A stretch of 58,998 nt of DNA from the NCBI GenBank assembly GCA_947168655.1, contig CAMVMU010000006.1, forward strand, positions 1 to 58,998. Direction: 5' to 3'. Under the pieces are notes generated by a model. That model made no database searches and was not told the origin of the DNA. It was given only the letters and a program-made list of their open reading frames with translations. How positions within the stretch are numbered: position 1 is the stretch's first letter; each line of letters starts with the position of its first letter. This stretch comes from an uncultured Oscillospiraceae bacterium (lineage in GTDB: Bacteria > Bacillota > Clostridia > Oscillospirales > Oscillospiraceae). Below, piece after piece: positions 1 to 8,298 of the stretch. The position numbers and the translations under genes were made by a program.

Positions 1-3000
1 CCAGCGTCTTCTCCGGCTGGACCTTCTCCACCAAGAACGACGTGGGCATCTACCTCTTCAACTTCTATGAGGTGGTGGACGGCACGGAGATCCGTGACGG
101 CGTGGTGCAGGATCCCACCGTCATCTTCGACTGCGAGGACTCCCGCTACGTGGAGCAGGACTATGTATGTTCCTTCTCCCTGGACGACCTGGCTGAGGAG
201 ATCGCCGACATCACCATCCGCTACACCGCCGGCAACCGCACCGGCACCGTGACAGACTACACCGTCTCCTCCGACGGCAAGGCATACAGCTTCACCATCC
301 CCGCCGCCGACATCGACGGTGAGGAGGCGCCGGAGTCCTTCACCATCACGGTGGACGTGGTCAACAGCTACAAGATCAGCTACTCCGGCGAGAAGGTGGT
401 CACCATCATCGACGAGCCCTTCTTCTCCGACTTGACCCCCGCCCCCAACAGCCAGACCCGTGAGGAGAAGCGCCCCGCCATTTCCGCCAGGATCGGCAAC
501 GTGGGCGAGAACCCCGCCTTCACCATGACCGTCAACGGCGAGACCGTGGAGGCCGTGTTTGAAAACGGCGTCCTGTCCTACACCCCCGCCAATGACCTGG
601 CCGACGGCCGCGTCACCGTCACCGTCGCCGTGGAGCGCGCCGACGGCGTAAAGGCCGAGAAGTCCTGGAACTTCACCGTTGGCATCGCGGAGTACCAGAT
701 GTACTTCGGCCAGCTTCACTCCCACACCACCTACTCCGACGGCTCCGGTACCCTGGACACCGCTCTGGACTACATCGCCTCCCTGCCCAAGGCGGCCAAC
801 GTCCAGTTCGTGGCCTTCACCGACCACTCCAACTACTTCGACACCACCAGCGCCGCCAACCCCGCCGACGCCCTGAACGACAGGTCTCTGATGACCGCCG
901 CCAGCCGCGCCCTGTGGGAGGAGTACAAGAACAAGGCCGCCGCCTTCAACGAGGCCCATGACGACGTCCTGGCCATCGCCGGCTTTGAGATGACCTGGTC
1001 CGGCGGCCCCGGCCACATCAACACCTACGACTCCGACGGACTGGTCTCCCGCAACAACGCCGAGCTGAACAACAAGAGCGGCGACGCGGGCATGAAGCTC
1101 TACTACGAGACCATCAACAAGGGCAACTCCCTGAACCAGTTCAACCACCCCGGCACCACCTTCGGCAACTTCACCGACTTCTCCTACTGGGATGAGGACA
1201 CCGACGCCCATATGTTCCTGGTGGAGGTGGGCAACGGCGAGGGCCAGATCGGCGCCGGCGGCTACTACCCCAGCTACGAGGAGTACGTCCTCGCCCTGGA
1301 CAAGGGCTGGCACGTGGCCCCCACCAATAACCAGGATAACCACAAGGGCCGCTGGGGCAACGCCAACGACGCCCGCGACGTGGTTCTCACCAACGACTTC
1401 AGCGAGCAGGGCATCTATGACGCCATCCGCGCTCTGCGGGTCTACGCCACCGAGGACAAGAACCTGCAGATCAACTACACCGTCAACGATCAGCCCATGG
1501 GCACCATCTTCTCCGACGACGAGAGCCCCGAGAAGCTGGACGTCACCGTCACCCTGTACGATCCCGACGCCGGCGATTCCGTCAGCAAGGTGGAGCTGGT
1601 GGTGAACGGCGGCAAGACCGCCTACACCTGGGACGACGCCACCGACCTGGCCTCCGGCCAGCTGACCGCTGAGCTGGACGCCGAGTACAGCTACTACTTC
1701 GTCCGCGTGACCCAGAAGGACGGCGACCTGGCCGTCACCGCCCCCGTGTGGGTGGGCAAGGCCGCCAAGCTGGGCATCACCGACATCAAGGCCGCCGCCG
1801 ATGAGGTCTATGTCAACGAGGAGGCCACTCTGACCACCACCCTCTTCAACAACGAGGAGCTGCCTGCCACCGTCAAGTCCCTGGTCTACAGCGTCAACGG
1901 CGGTGAGGTCATCGGCACCGACACCAACACCTACACCATCCCCGCCGGCGGCACCGTGGCTGTGGACTTCGCCCACACCTTCACCACCGCCAAACTCACC
2001 ACCGTCACCGTGACGGCCATCGTGGAGCTGGACGGCAAGGACCACGAGTACACCGCCAACGTGGAGCTGGATATCCTGGACCGCGAGACCGAGGGCAAGG
2101 TCACGGACATCGCCGACGTCCGCGCCGCCTCCGATCCCAAAGACACCGGCTACCGCTTCACCATCGAGGGCGTGGTCACCTCCAACGCCTCCGGCTACGA
2201 CAAGGACACCGCCTTCTTCGACTGCATCTACGTGCAGGATGACACCGCCGGCATCTGCTGCTTCCCCGTCTCCGGCGAGTACAAGATCGGCGACAAGGTC
2301 CGCATCGTGGGCCACACCGACTTCTATCAGGGCGAGCCCGAGCTGCAGGTGAAGACCATCGAGGTCATCGGCGAAGGCTCCGTGGAGCCCACCGAGATCA
2401 CCGCCGCGGAGCTGAACGACCGCAGCGCCGAGGGCAAGCTGGTCACCGTCAGCGGCACCGTGGAGAGCTTCGAGCAGGCCAACGGCCTGATCCAGACCAT
2501 CATGGTCAAGGACGCCGAGGGCAACCTGGCCCGGGTGTTCATCGACGGCTACATCACCACCGGCCATGAGGTGGAGAACTGTGTCGTGGGCGCCACTGTC
2601 AGCGCCACGGGCCTGGCCTCCTACGACGACACCTTCAATGCCCCCGAGGGTCCCTTCCCCCGCATCCGTATCCGTGACCGCGCCGACGTGGTCTGCACCG
2701 CGGCGGAAGAGCCTGTCGCCGAGTACGTGATCGTGGAAGGCGCCGACGGCACCTGGACCAAGCGAAGCGACGTGAATTTCCACATCGTCGTCAAGCGCAC
2801 CGTCAACGACGAGGAGTGCTTTGCCAAGTTCGTCTCCGTGGAGATCGACGGCAAGGAACTGGTCAGAGATCACGAGTATGTTGCCATCAGCGGCAGCACC
2901 GTCATTACCATCGCCTCTGTGACGTTGGAAGCCCTGGAGGACGGCGAGCATACTGTGAAGGTGAACTTCGTCGACGGCTCCGTTGAAACGACTCTCACCA

Positions 3001-3200
3001 TTGCCCCCGCCGAGTCCACCGAGCCCACCGAACCCACCGAACCCACCGAGCCCACCGAGCCCACTGAACCCACTGAACCCACCACCCCGTCCACCGGCGA
3101 TCACGCAGATCTGCTGCTATGGACGGCTCTGATGGCCTGTTCCGTGCTGGGCGCTGCCTGTCTCGTGGTGATCCGCCGCAAGTACGGCAAGCGGGGCTGA
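1..3200 (+). CDS. Cell-wall-anchored PHP-domain (CehA/McbA-like) metallohydrolase, 5' partial
   Basis: The reading frame is open from the first bases of the window, so the true start lies upstream; the first in-frame start-like codon here is GTG at 42. Ig-like beta-rich stretches come first. A PHP/CehA-type metal hydrolase core follows, with FGQLHSHTTYSDG and FTDHSNYF (about 705-840 nt) and later NHPGT and NQDNHKG. Two OB-fold-like segments lie near 2150-2600, and an X2-like Ig module near 2750-3000. The C-terminus has seven Glu-Pro-Thr repeats, a PSTGD sortase-like signal, a hydrophobic helix and RRK. It is therefore probably an exported, wall-attached enzyme, perhaps a phosphoesterase. The substrate is unknown. 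The His/Asp motifs support metal binding. Confidence 0.8.
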   Translation, partial: SVFSGWTFSTKNDVGIYLFNFYEVVDGTEIRDGVVQDPTVIFDCEDSRYVEQDYVCSFSLDDLAEEIADITIRYTAGNRTGTVTDYTVSSDGKAYSFTIPAADIDGEEAPESFTITVDVVNSYKISYSGEKVVTIIDEPFFSDLTPAPNSQTREEKRPAISARIGNVGENPAFTMTVNGETVEAVFENGVLSYTPANDLADGRVTVTVAVERADGVKAEKSWNFTVGIAEYQMYFGQLHSHTTYSDGSGTLDTALDYIASLPKAANVQFVAFTDHSNYFDTTSAANPADALNDRSLMTAASRALWEEYKNKAAAFNEAHDDVLAIAGFEMTWSGGPGHINTYDSDGLVSRNNAELNNKSGDAGMKLYYETINKGNSLNQFNHPGTTFGNFTDFSYWDEDTDAHMFLVEVGNGEGQIGAGGYYPSYEEYVLALDKGWHVAPTNNQDNHKGRWGNANDARDVVLTNDFSEQGIYDAIRALRVYATEDKNLQINYTVNDQPMGTIFSDDESPEKLDVTVTLYDPDAGDSVSKVELVVNGGKTAYTWDDATDLASGQLTAELDAEYSYYFVRVTQKDGDLAVTAPVWVGKAAKLGITDIKAAADEVYVNEEATLTTTLFNNEELPATVKSLVYSVNGGEVIGTDTNTYTIPAGGTVAVDFAHTFTTAKLTTVTVTAIVELDGKDHEYTANVELDILDRETEGKVTDIADVRAASDPKDTGYRFTIEGVVTSNASGYDKDTAFFDCIYVQDDTAGICCFPVSGEYKIGDKVRIVGHTDFYQGEPELQVKTIEVIGEGSVEPTEITAAELNDRSAEGKLVTVSGTVESFEQANGLIQTIMVKDAEGNLARVFIDGYITTGHEVENCVVGATVSATGLASYDDTFNAPEGPFPRIRIRDRADVVCTAAEEPVAEYVIVEGADGTWTKRSDVNFHIVVKRTVNDEECFAKFVSVEIDGKELVRDHEYVAISGSTVITIASVTLEALEDGEHTVKVNFVDGSVETTLTIAPAESTEPTEPTEPTEPTEPTEPTEPTTPSTGDHADLLLWTALMACSVLGAACLVVIRRKYGKRG
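3021..3083 (+). repeat. 9-bp tandem repeat coding Glu-Pro-Thr x7
   Basis: Seven consecutive 9-bp units code E-P-T just before the sortase-like signal. Third codon positions vary (gag/gaa, acc/act), so this is an old or selected protein spacer that lifts the enzyme through the cell wall. Confidence 0.9.
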
Positions 3201-3230
3201 TCCCCCTTTCCGGGCTGACAAACGCGAAAA

Positions 3231-3260
3231 AGCACCGCACCTCTTGCGAGGTGCGGTGCT
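3231..3260. terminator. Bidirectional intrinsic terminator
   Basis: A 13-bp perfect stem (AGCACCGCACCTC) with loop TTGC is flanked by A-run and T-run. It sits between two convergent genes and can serve both. Confidence 0.9.
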
Positions 3261-3293
3261 TTTTTTGGTATGTACGGATGGGAAGCCCCGCCA

Positions 3294-4907
3294 TCAGCCC
3301 CACAGGGCGGTGAGCATGGGGATGACCTGTTTTTTCCGGGACATGACACCCGGCAGGAACAGGGTCTGATCCCGGGGCTCCGCGGCAAAGGCGTTGCGGA
3401 TCACGTCGGCGCTGCCTACAAACAGGAGCTGGGTGCCCTCCAGCAGCACGTCGGTGAACATGACAATCACCATATCGTAGCCTCGTTCCCGCTGCAGCTT
3501 CTCCATCTCCGCCAGGAATTCGTCCCGGCGCTCCAGCATACGGGCAGAGTCCATACAGGTGATCTGCGCCACGCCCAGATTGTGCTCGGCGATGTGGAAC
3601 TGCTTGAAGTCGCTCATCAGCAGGTCCCTGGCGCTCTTGCTGTCGGTATCGGCGGCGGAAAACAGATCACGCCCCAGGTCCTCCAGGGACACGTTGGCCA
3701 TGCGGGCCAGCCGCTCGGCCATGGCGATATCCCGCCTGGTACAGGTGGGGGATTTGAACATGACCGTGTCGGACAAAATGGCCGCCGCCATCAGGCCCGC
3801 CAGCTTGGGGGACGGCAGCACGCCGTGCTCCTGGAACATGGTGGCGATGATGGTGTTGGTGCTGCCCACCGGCTCGTTGCGCACGTGGACGGGCTGGGTG
3901 GTCTGGATGTCGGCCAGGCGGTGGTGGTCGATGATGGCCAGCACCTCCGCCTGCTCCAGGCCGGGCACGGTCTGGGCCAGCTCGTTGTGGTCCACCAGCA
4001 CCACCCGCTTGCGACGGGGTTTGAGCAGATGGAAGCGGGACAGGGTGCCCACCACGCGCTCGTTCTCGTCCAGCACCGGGTAGGCCCGGTAGCGGCTCTT
4101 CAGCACCACTTCACGCACGTCGTCGATATAGTCGGTCAGGTGGAAGGTGGTCAGATCCTCCGTGTGGCAGGCGCGGGAGATGGGGATCGCCTGGTAGACG
4201 AGCCGGGCCACCCGGCTGGCCTCAAAGGGGGTGGAGATCACGCAGGTGTCCCCGGCGTTCTCCAGCCACGCGGGATCCACGTCGGTCTGGCAGAGGATCA
4301 GGCAGCACACGCCGATCTCCAGCGCCCGGCGGATCATGTCCGGCTGATTGCCGCACAGCACGATGGTATCCCTGGTGTTGAACAGCAGATTCTCGCAGCT
4401 CTGGGGCAGGGCGATGGTCACCTGTCCGCTGACGGTGTCGGCCATGGCGCCGCTCTCGTTGAGGAGGCGGCCCTCCAGCACGCTCAAAAGGTTGAAGAGG
4501 GGCAGCCGGTCCACCGCGGGATTGCTGATGGTCTCCATGTTGTACGTGGCGATGTCCCCGGCGGAGAGCATGCCATACAGGGTGCCGTCCTCGTTGCCCA
4601 CGGGGATCACGGGCAGATGCCCTTCCCGCATGGCGTGCCAGGCCCGGTCCATGGTCACCGATTTGTCCATCACCGGCGGACGGTCGAAGTCCAGATCCAC
4701 CACCTGGGTGCGCATGGACTGGACCAGCCGGGGCGGCTCCATGCCGAACCGGTCCAGGATGCGGCGGGTCTCATCGTTGACCTCTCCCAGCCGGGCGGCC
4801 ACGTACTCCTGCTCGCCCAGAGCGTGGCGCAAAGCGGTGTAGGACATGGCGGCCACGACGGAGTCGGTGTCGGGGTTCCGGTGTCCGGTGACAAAAATCT
4901 CATTCAT
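3294..4907 (-). CDS. CBS-domain manganese-dependent inorganic pyrophosphatase (family II)
   Basis: 537 aa. It hydrolyses pyrophosphate in the cytoplasm to drive biosynthesis. The N-terminal DHH-type fold starts with GHRNPDTDS (residues 8-16). An inserted CBS - DRTGG - CBS regulatory module follows. The fold then resumes with VLVDHNE and IIDHHRLAD (DHH metal ligands) and ends with a DHHA2 domain. This is the layout of nucleotide-regulated CBS-PPases, which bind AMP/ADP or diadenosine polyphosphates through the CBS pair. The ATG at 4907 has AGGAGG upstream and a good promoter at 4943-4970. It is transcribed alone. Confidence in the family is high; the nucleotide response is inferred. Confidence 0.93.
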   Translation of the reverse strand: MNEIFVTGHRNPDTDSVVAAMSYTALRHALGEQEYVAARLGEVNDETRRILDRFGMEPPRLVQSMRTQVVDLDFDRPPVMDKSVTMDRAWHAMREGHLPVIPVGNEDGTLYGMLSAGDIATYNMETISNPAVDRLPLFNLLSVLEGRLLNESGAMADTVSGQVTIALPQSCENLLFNTRDTIVLCGNQPDMIRRALEIGVCCLILCQTDVDPAWLENAGDTCVISTPFEASRVARLVYQAIPISRACHTEDLTTFHLTDYIDDVREVVLKSRYRAYPVLDENERVVGTLSRFHLLKPRRKRVVLVDHNELAQTVPGLEQAEVLAIIDHHRLADIQTTQPVHVRNEPVGSTNTIIATMFQEHGVLPSPKLAGLMAAAILSDTVMFKSPTCTRRDIAMAERLARMANVSLEDLGRDLFSAADTDSKSARDLLMSDFKQFHIAEHNLGVAQITCMDSARMLERRDEFLAEMEKLQRERGYDMVIVMFTDVLLEGTQLLFVGSADVIRNAFAAEPRDQTLFLPGVMSRKKQVIPMLTALWG

Positions 4908-4942
4908 GGCGAGGCGACCTCCTCCTGCTTCTCGTTACCCCT

Positions 4943-4970
4943 ATTATAAATCCATCACCGGTTTTGTCAA
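4943..4970 (-). promoter_or_regulatory. SigA-type promoter of the pyrophosphatase gene
   Basis: TTGACA (4965-4970) - 16 bp - TATAAT (4943-4948), reading leftward, about 36 bp before the start codon. Confidence 0.8.
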
Positions 4971-4983
4971 CGGCGGATCGCCC

Positions 4984-5012
4984 TTGATTTGCGCGGCGCC
5001 GTGTGATAAGAT
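4984..5012 (+). promoter_or_regulatory. SigA-type promoter of the MATE gene
   Basis: TTGATT - 17 bp - TAAGAT, followed at 34 bp by the GTG start at 5047. It is divergent from the pyrophosphatase promoter. Confidence 0.65.
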
Positions 5013-5046
5013 AACCCCGTTGTGTCGATGGAAGGAGGGAAACCCC

Positions 5047-6417
5047 GTGAACGAACAGCAGCACGACAATTTCATCCGCATGACCACGGCGCCGGTGGGG
5101 CGCCTCATCTGCCGCCTGGCGGTTCCCACCATCATCTCCATGATGATCACCGCCGCCTACAACATGGTGGACACCTTCTTTGTGGGCCAGCTCCACAGCA
5201 ACAGCGCCACTGGCGCCGTGGGCGTAGCCTTCTCCCTGATGGCCATCTTTCAGGCCACCGGCTTCTTCTTCGGCCACGGCAGCGGCAACTACATCTCCAT
5301 GGAGCTGGGGCGGCAGAACACGGAAAACGCCGCCAAGATGGCCGCCACCGGCGTGGCGTACGCCCTGCTGGCAGGCAGCGTGATCCTGGTTCTGGGCGAG
5401 ATCTTCCTCACGCCTCTGGCCCGGCTGCTGGGCTCCACCGAGACGATTCTGCCCTACGCCAAGGATTATCTGCGCATCATCCTCATCGGCGCGCCGTATA
5501 TCACCGCGTCCTTCGTATTGAACAACCAGCTCCGCTTCCAGGGCAGCGCCGCCTACGGCATGGTGGGCATCGTGGCCGGCGCGGTGCTGAACGTGGGGCT
5601 GGATCCCCTGTTTATGTTCGTGTTCGGCATGGGCATCTCCGGCGCGGCGCTGGCCACCATTATCAGCCAGTTCGCGTCCTTCTGCCTGCTGCTGGTGATG
5701 TGCACCCGGGGCGGCAACCTATCCATCCGTCTGCGGAACGTGCAGTTCCACTGGCGCTGGTTTATTCAGATCTGCAAGGGCGGTCTGCCCTCCCTGTGCC
5801 GCCAGAGCCTTATGTCCGTGGCCACCATCTGCCTGAACAACGCCGCCGGGGTCTACGGCGACGCCGCCATCGCCGCCATGAGCGTGGTGCAGCGGGCCAT
5901 GATGATGGCCAACTCCGCCCTCATCGGCTTCGGCCAGGGCTTCCAGCCGGTGTGCGGCTTCAACCACGGCGCCAAACGCTTTGACCGGGTCATCAGGGGC
6001 TACTGGTTCTGCGTCCGCTGGGCCACGGTGTTCCTGCTGATCGCCTCCGCCGCCATCTTCGCCTTTGCCCCGCGGATCATCGCCGTTTTCCGGGACGATC
6101 CGGCTGTGATCGAATTCGGCACGGTGGCCATGCGCGCCCAGTGCTGCACCTTTTTTCTGTGCGGCTTCAACATGGTGTCCAGCATGATGACCCAGACCAT
6201 CAACAAGGTCGCTCAGGCGTCCGTCCTGGCGGTGGCGCGGCAGGGGCTGTTCTTCATCCCCGTGGTGCTGATCCTGCCTCAGATCCTGGGCCCTCTGGGC
6301 ATCCAGCTGGCGCAGTCCATCAGCGACGTATGCGCCTTTTTGCTGACAATCCCCCTCACCGCCGGTGTGCTGAAGGAATTGAAATGCCTGCAAAAAGAGG
6401 CGGAAAACGGGCAATAG
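5047..6417 (+). CDS. MATE family multidrug/metabolite exporter
   Basis: 456 aa, the usual MATE length, with about 12 hydrophobic helices. The fold is typical of the DinF/NorM superfamily: RLAVPTIISMMITAAYNMVDTFFVG near the N-terminus, and a second homologous half starting near LPSLCRQSLMSVATICLNN. It is expected to export cationic compounds in exchange for Na+ or H+; the substrate is unknown. The frame is open further upstream, but GTG at 5047 has GGAAGGAGGG at the right distance and a promoter just before it, so I start it there. Confidence 0.9.
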   Translation: MNEQQHDNFIRMTTAPVGRLICRLAVPTIISMMITAAYNMVDTFFVGQLHSNSATGAVGVAFSLMAIFQATGFFFGHGSGNYISMELGRQNTENAAKMAATGVAYALLAGSVILVLGEIFLTPLARLLGSTETILPYAKDYLRIILIGAPYITASFVLNNQLRFQGSAAYGMVGIVAGAVLNVGLDPLFMFVFGMGISGAALATIISQFASFCLLLVMCTRGGNLSIRLRNVQFHWRWFIQICKGGLPSLCRQSLMSVATICLNNAAGVYGDAAIAAMSVVQRAMMMANSALIGFGQGFQPVCGFNHGAKRFDRVIRGYWFCVRWATVFLLIASAAIFAFAPRIIAVFRDDPAVIEFGTVAMRAQCCTFFLCGFNMVSSMMTQTINKVAQASVLAVARQGLFFIPVVLILPQILGPLGIQLAQSISDVCAFLLTIPLTAGVLKELKCLQKEAENGQ

Positions 6418-6420
6418 TCC

Positions 6421-6449
6421 TTTACAGACCGTACATTTTCGGATATAAT
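6421..6449 (+). promoter_or_regulatory. SigA-type promoter of prfB
   Basis: TTTACA - 17 bp - TATAAT, about 40 bp before the prfB start. Confidence 0.85.
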
Positions 6450-6489
6450 ATTTTAGATAACGAACTTTAGAAGATAGGAGACCACCATT

Positions 6490-7614
6490 ATGGCAGTCAT
6501 TGAATACGATGAATACAAGCAGAAGCTCCTGGCTCTGGAAGAGACGCTGGGCGAGCTGGAACGCGCCCTTGGCATCCCCAAGGCGCGGGAAGAGCTGTCC
6601 GCCCTTCAGAAGGAGACGGAGCAGGACGGCTTCTGGAACGATCTGGAGCGGAGCCAGAAGGTATCCCAGCAGATCAAGCGGCTGGAAAACAAGATCAAAA
6701 AGCACGATCGCCTGGTGGGCGACTGGGAGGATTGCCTGACCATGTGTGAGATGGGCCAGGAGGAGGACGACCCCTCCCTGCTCGCCGACGTGACCGAGGG
6801 CTACAACACCCTGGAAAAGGAGATCAGCGAGCGGCGCCTGGCAGCCCTTCTCAGCGGAGAGTATGACGGCAACAACGCCATCCTCACCTTCCACGCCGGC
6901 GCCGGCGGCACTGAGGCCCAGGACTGGACCGAGATGCTCTACCGCATGTATACACGCTGGGCCGAGCGCCACGGCTACACCTATCAGCTGATGGACTATG
7001 AGGACGGCGACGAAGCGGGCATCAAGTCCGCCACCATCCTCATCGAGGGTGAGAACGCCTACGGCTACCTCAAGAGCGAGAACGGCGTCCACCGTCTGGT
7101 CCGCGTCAGCCCCTTTGACGCCAATGCCCGGCGCCAGACCTCCTTTGCCGCGCTGGAGGTCATGCCCGAGCTGCCCGATGACAGCGATATCGAGATCCGC
7201 CCCGAGGACATTGAAATGCAGGCCTGCCGCTCCTCCGGCGCAGGCGGCCAGCATATCAACAAGACCAGCTCCGCCGTCCGCCTGACCCACCTGCCCACCG
7301 GCATCGTGGTATTCTGCCAGACGGAGCGCAGCCAGTTCCAGAACCGGGACAATGCCATGAAGATGCTCCGCGCCCGGCTGGCGGAGCTGAAGCTGCAGCA
7401 GCACGCCGAAAAGATCAGCGACCTGAAGGGCGTGCAGATGAAGATCGAGTGGGGCAGCCAGATCCGCTCCTACGTGTTCATGCCCTACCAGTTGGTCAAG
7501 GACACCCGCACCGGCTATGAGAACGGCAACATCAACAGCGTCATGGATGGCGATCTCGACGGCTTCATCAACGCCTATCTGACCGCCGCCGCCAACGGTG
7601 AGCTGAAGAAGTAA
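6490..7614 (+). CDS. prfB: Peptide chain release factor 2
   Basis: 374 aa. It recognises UGA/UAA stop codons and triggers peptide release. The stop-codon-reading SPF tripeptide is at residues 207-209, and the catalytic GGQ at 252-254 within SSGAGGQHINKT. The N-terminal half is coiled-coil rich. The frame is continuous: the usual autoregulatory +1 frameshift site (CTT-TGA-C near codon 25) is absent, and the equivalent position reads GCC CTT GGC. Production is therefore not controlled by the classical UGA feedback. The RBS is ATAGGAG. Confidence 0.97.
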   Translation: MAVIEYDEYKQKLLALEETLGELERALGIPKAREELSALQKETEQDGFWNDLERSQKVSQQIKRLENKIKKHDRLVGDWEDCLTMCEMGQEEDDPSLLADVTEGYNTLEKEISERRLAALLSGEYDGNNAILTFHAGAGGTEAQDWTEMLYRMYTRWAERHGYTYQLMDYEDGDEAGIKSATILIEGENAYGYLKSENGVHRLVRVSPFDANARRQTSFAALEVMPELPDDSDIEIRPEDIEMQACRSSGAGGQHINKTSSAVRLTHLPTGIVVFCQTERSQFQNRDNAMKMLRARLAELKLQQHAEKISDLKGVQMKIEWGSQIRSYVFMPYQLVKDTRTGYENGNINSVMDGDLDGFINAYLTAAANGELKK

Positions 7615-7650
7615 TCCACCCAACCGAGAAAGAGAGAAGGAGTGACGATC

Positions 7651-8085
7651 ATGAACTGTCCCTATTGCGGCGCACCCGTCTCCGGGCAGCCCCAGTACTG
7701 CCCCAGCTGCGGCGGAAAGCTGCCCGACGTCCCTCAGGAACCTCCCCGCCCCACCCAGCCGCTGCTGGGCATGATCCTGGGCATCATCAGCTTTGTGATG
7801 GCCCTTATCGCCTATCTTGCCGTGATCATCACCTCCGCCAGCGGCCGAGGCGTCGGCGCCGTCATATTGCTGCTGGTCATTCCCGCCCTGGGACTGGCGG
7901 TGGAATCGCTGATCCTCTCCATCACCGGCATGAAGCGCTCCATCCGCACCGGCGGGAGGAAGTACGTGAAGGGGATTGTCTTCTCCGCTGTCGGCATCAC
8001 CTTCGCCGCCACCGCCCTGGTCTTCGTGACCTTGACCGTCTTTTTGGGCATCCTGTTCGCCTCGCTGACCGCGCGATATTTCTGA
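7651..8085 (+). CDS. Small zinc-ribbon membrane protein
   Basis: 144 aa. The N-terminus is a zinc ribbon (CPYCG ... CPSCGGKLP). A Pro-rich linker leads to three or four hydrophobic helices, with residues near 40-60, 70-90 and 115-140 clearly membrane-spanning. This is a common DUF4190-like layout of unknown function. I chose ATG at 7651 rather than GTG at 7642, because AAGGAG at 7637-7642 overlaps the GTG but is correctly spaced for the ATG. It follows prfB by 36 bp and may be read from the same transcript. Confidence 0.75.
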   Translation: MNCPYCGAPVSGQPQYCPSCGGKLPDVPQEPPRPTQPLLGMILGIISFVMALIAYLAVIITSASGRGVGAVILLLVIPALGLAVESLILSITGMKRSIRTGGRKYVKGIVFSAVGITFAATALVFVTLTVFLGILFASLTARYF

Positions 8086-8104
8086 TGGAGACCCATTGAC
8101 AATC

Positions 8105-8136
8105 AAAAACCGCCGCCCGGCCGGGCGGCGGTTTTT
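8105..8136. terminator. Intrinsic terminator, perfect 32-bp palindrome
   Basis: A-run, CCGCCGCCCGG and its exact complement, then T-run. It ends the prfB/zinc-ribbon unit and also faces the spoIIID 3' fragment on the other strand. Confidence 0.88.
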
Positions 8137-8157
8137 CCATTGTTCTCCTCTTTTGCG

Positions 8158-8298
8158 CTACTCCCCCCGGTACTTGCGCCGGGTGGCCATGCCGCCCCGG
8201 ATGTGGCGCTGGGCCTTGTTCTCCTCCAATATCTCCTTGACCTGGCACCACAGCGGCCGGTTATAAAGCGGCAGCCGCTCGGACAGGTCCTTGTGTAC
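8158..8298 (-). pseudogene. spoIIID: spoIIID 3' exon, separated from its 5' exon by a 9.4-kb element
   Basis: Reading leftward from the core this codes VHKDLSERLPLYN ... HIRGGMATRRKYRGE and a TAG stop at 8158-8160. This is the second half of SpoIIID: recognition-helix end, the RLP segment and the basic IRGG-MAT-KY tail known from Bacillus and Clostridia. It has no start codon or RBS of its own. Its first codons continue exactly the reading frame of the fragment ending at 17739. The recombinase gene overlaps it in another frame (8261-8298). I call it interrupted rather than dead, because joining at the shared core restores a full-length protein. Confidence 0.9.

Noticed and set aside
3021-3083. 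Phase-variable DNA repeat in the wall protein
   Set aside because: The unit is 9 bp, so copy changes keep the frame and only alter spacer length; it cannot switch the gene off.
3270-4949. Plus-strand 559-codon frame opposite the pyrophosphatase
   Set aside because: His/Gly/Gln-rich antisense shadow of a high-GC gene; the minus strand codes a complete CBS-type pyrophosphatase.
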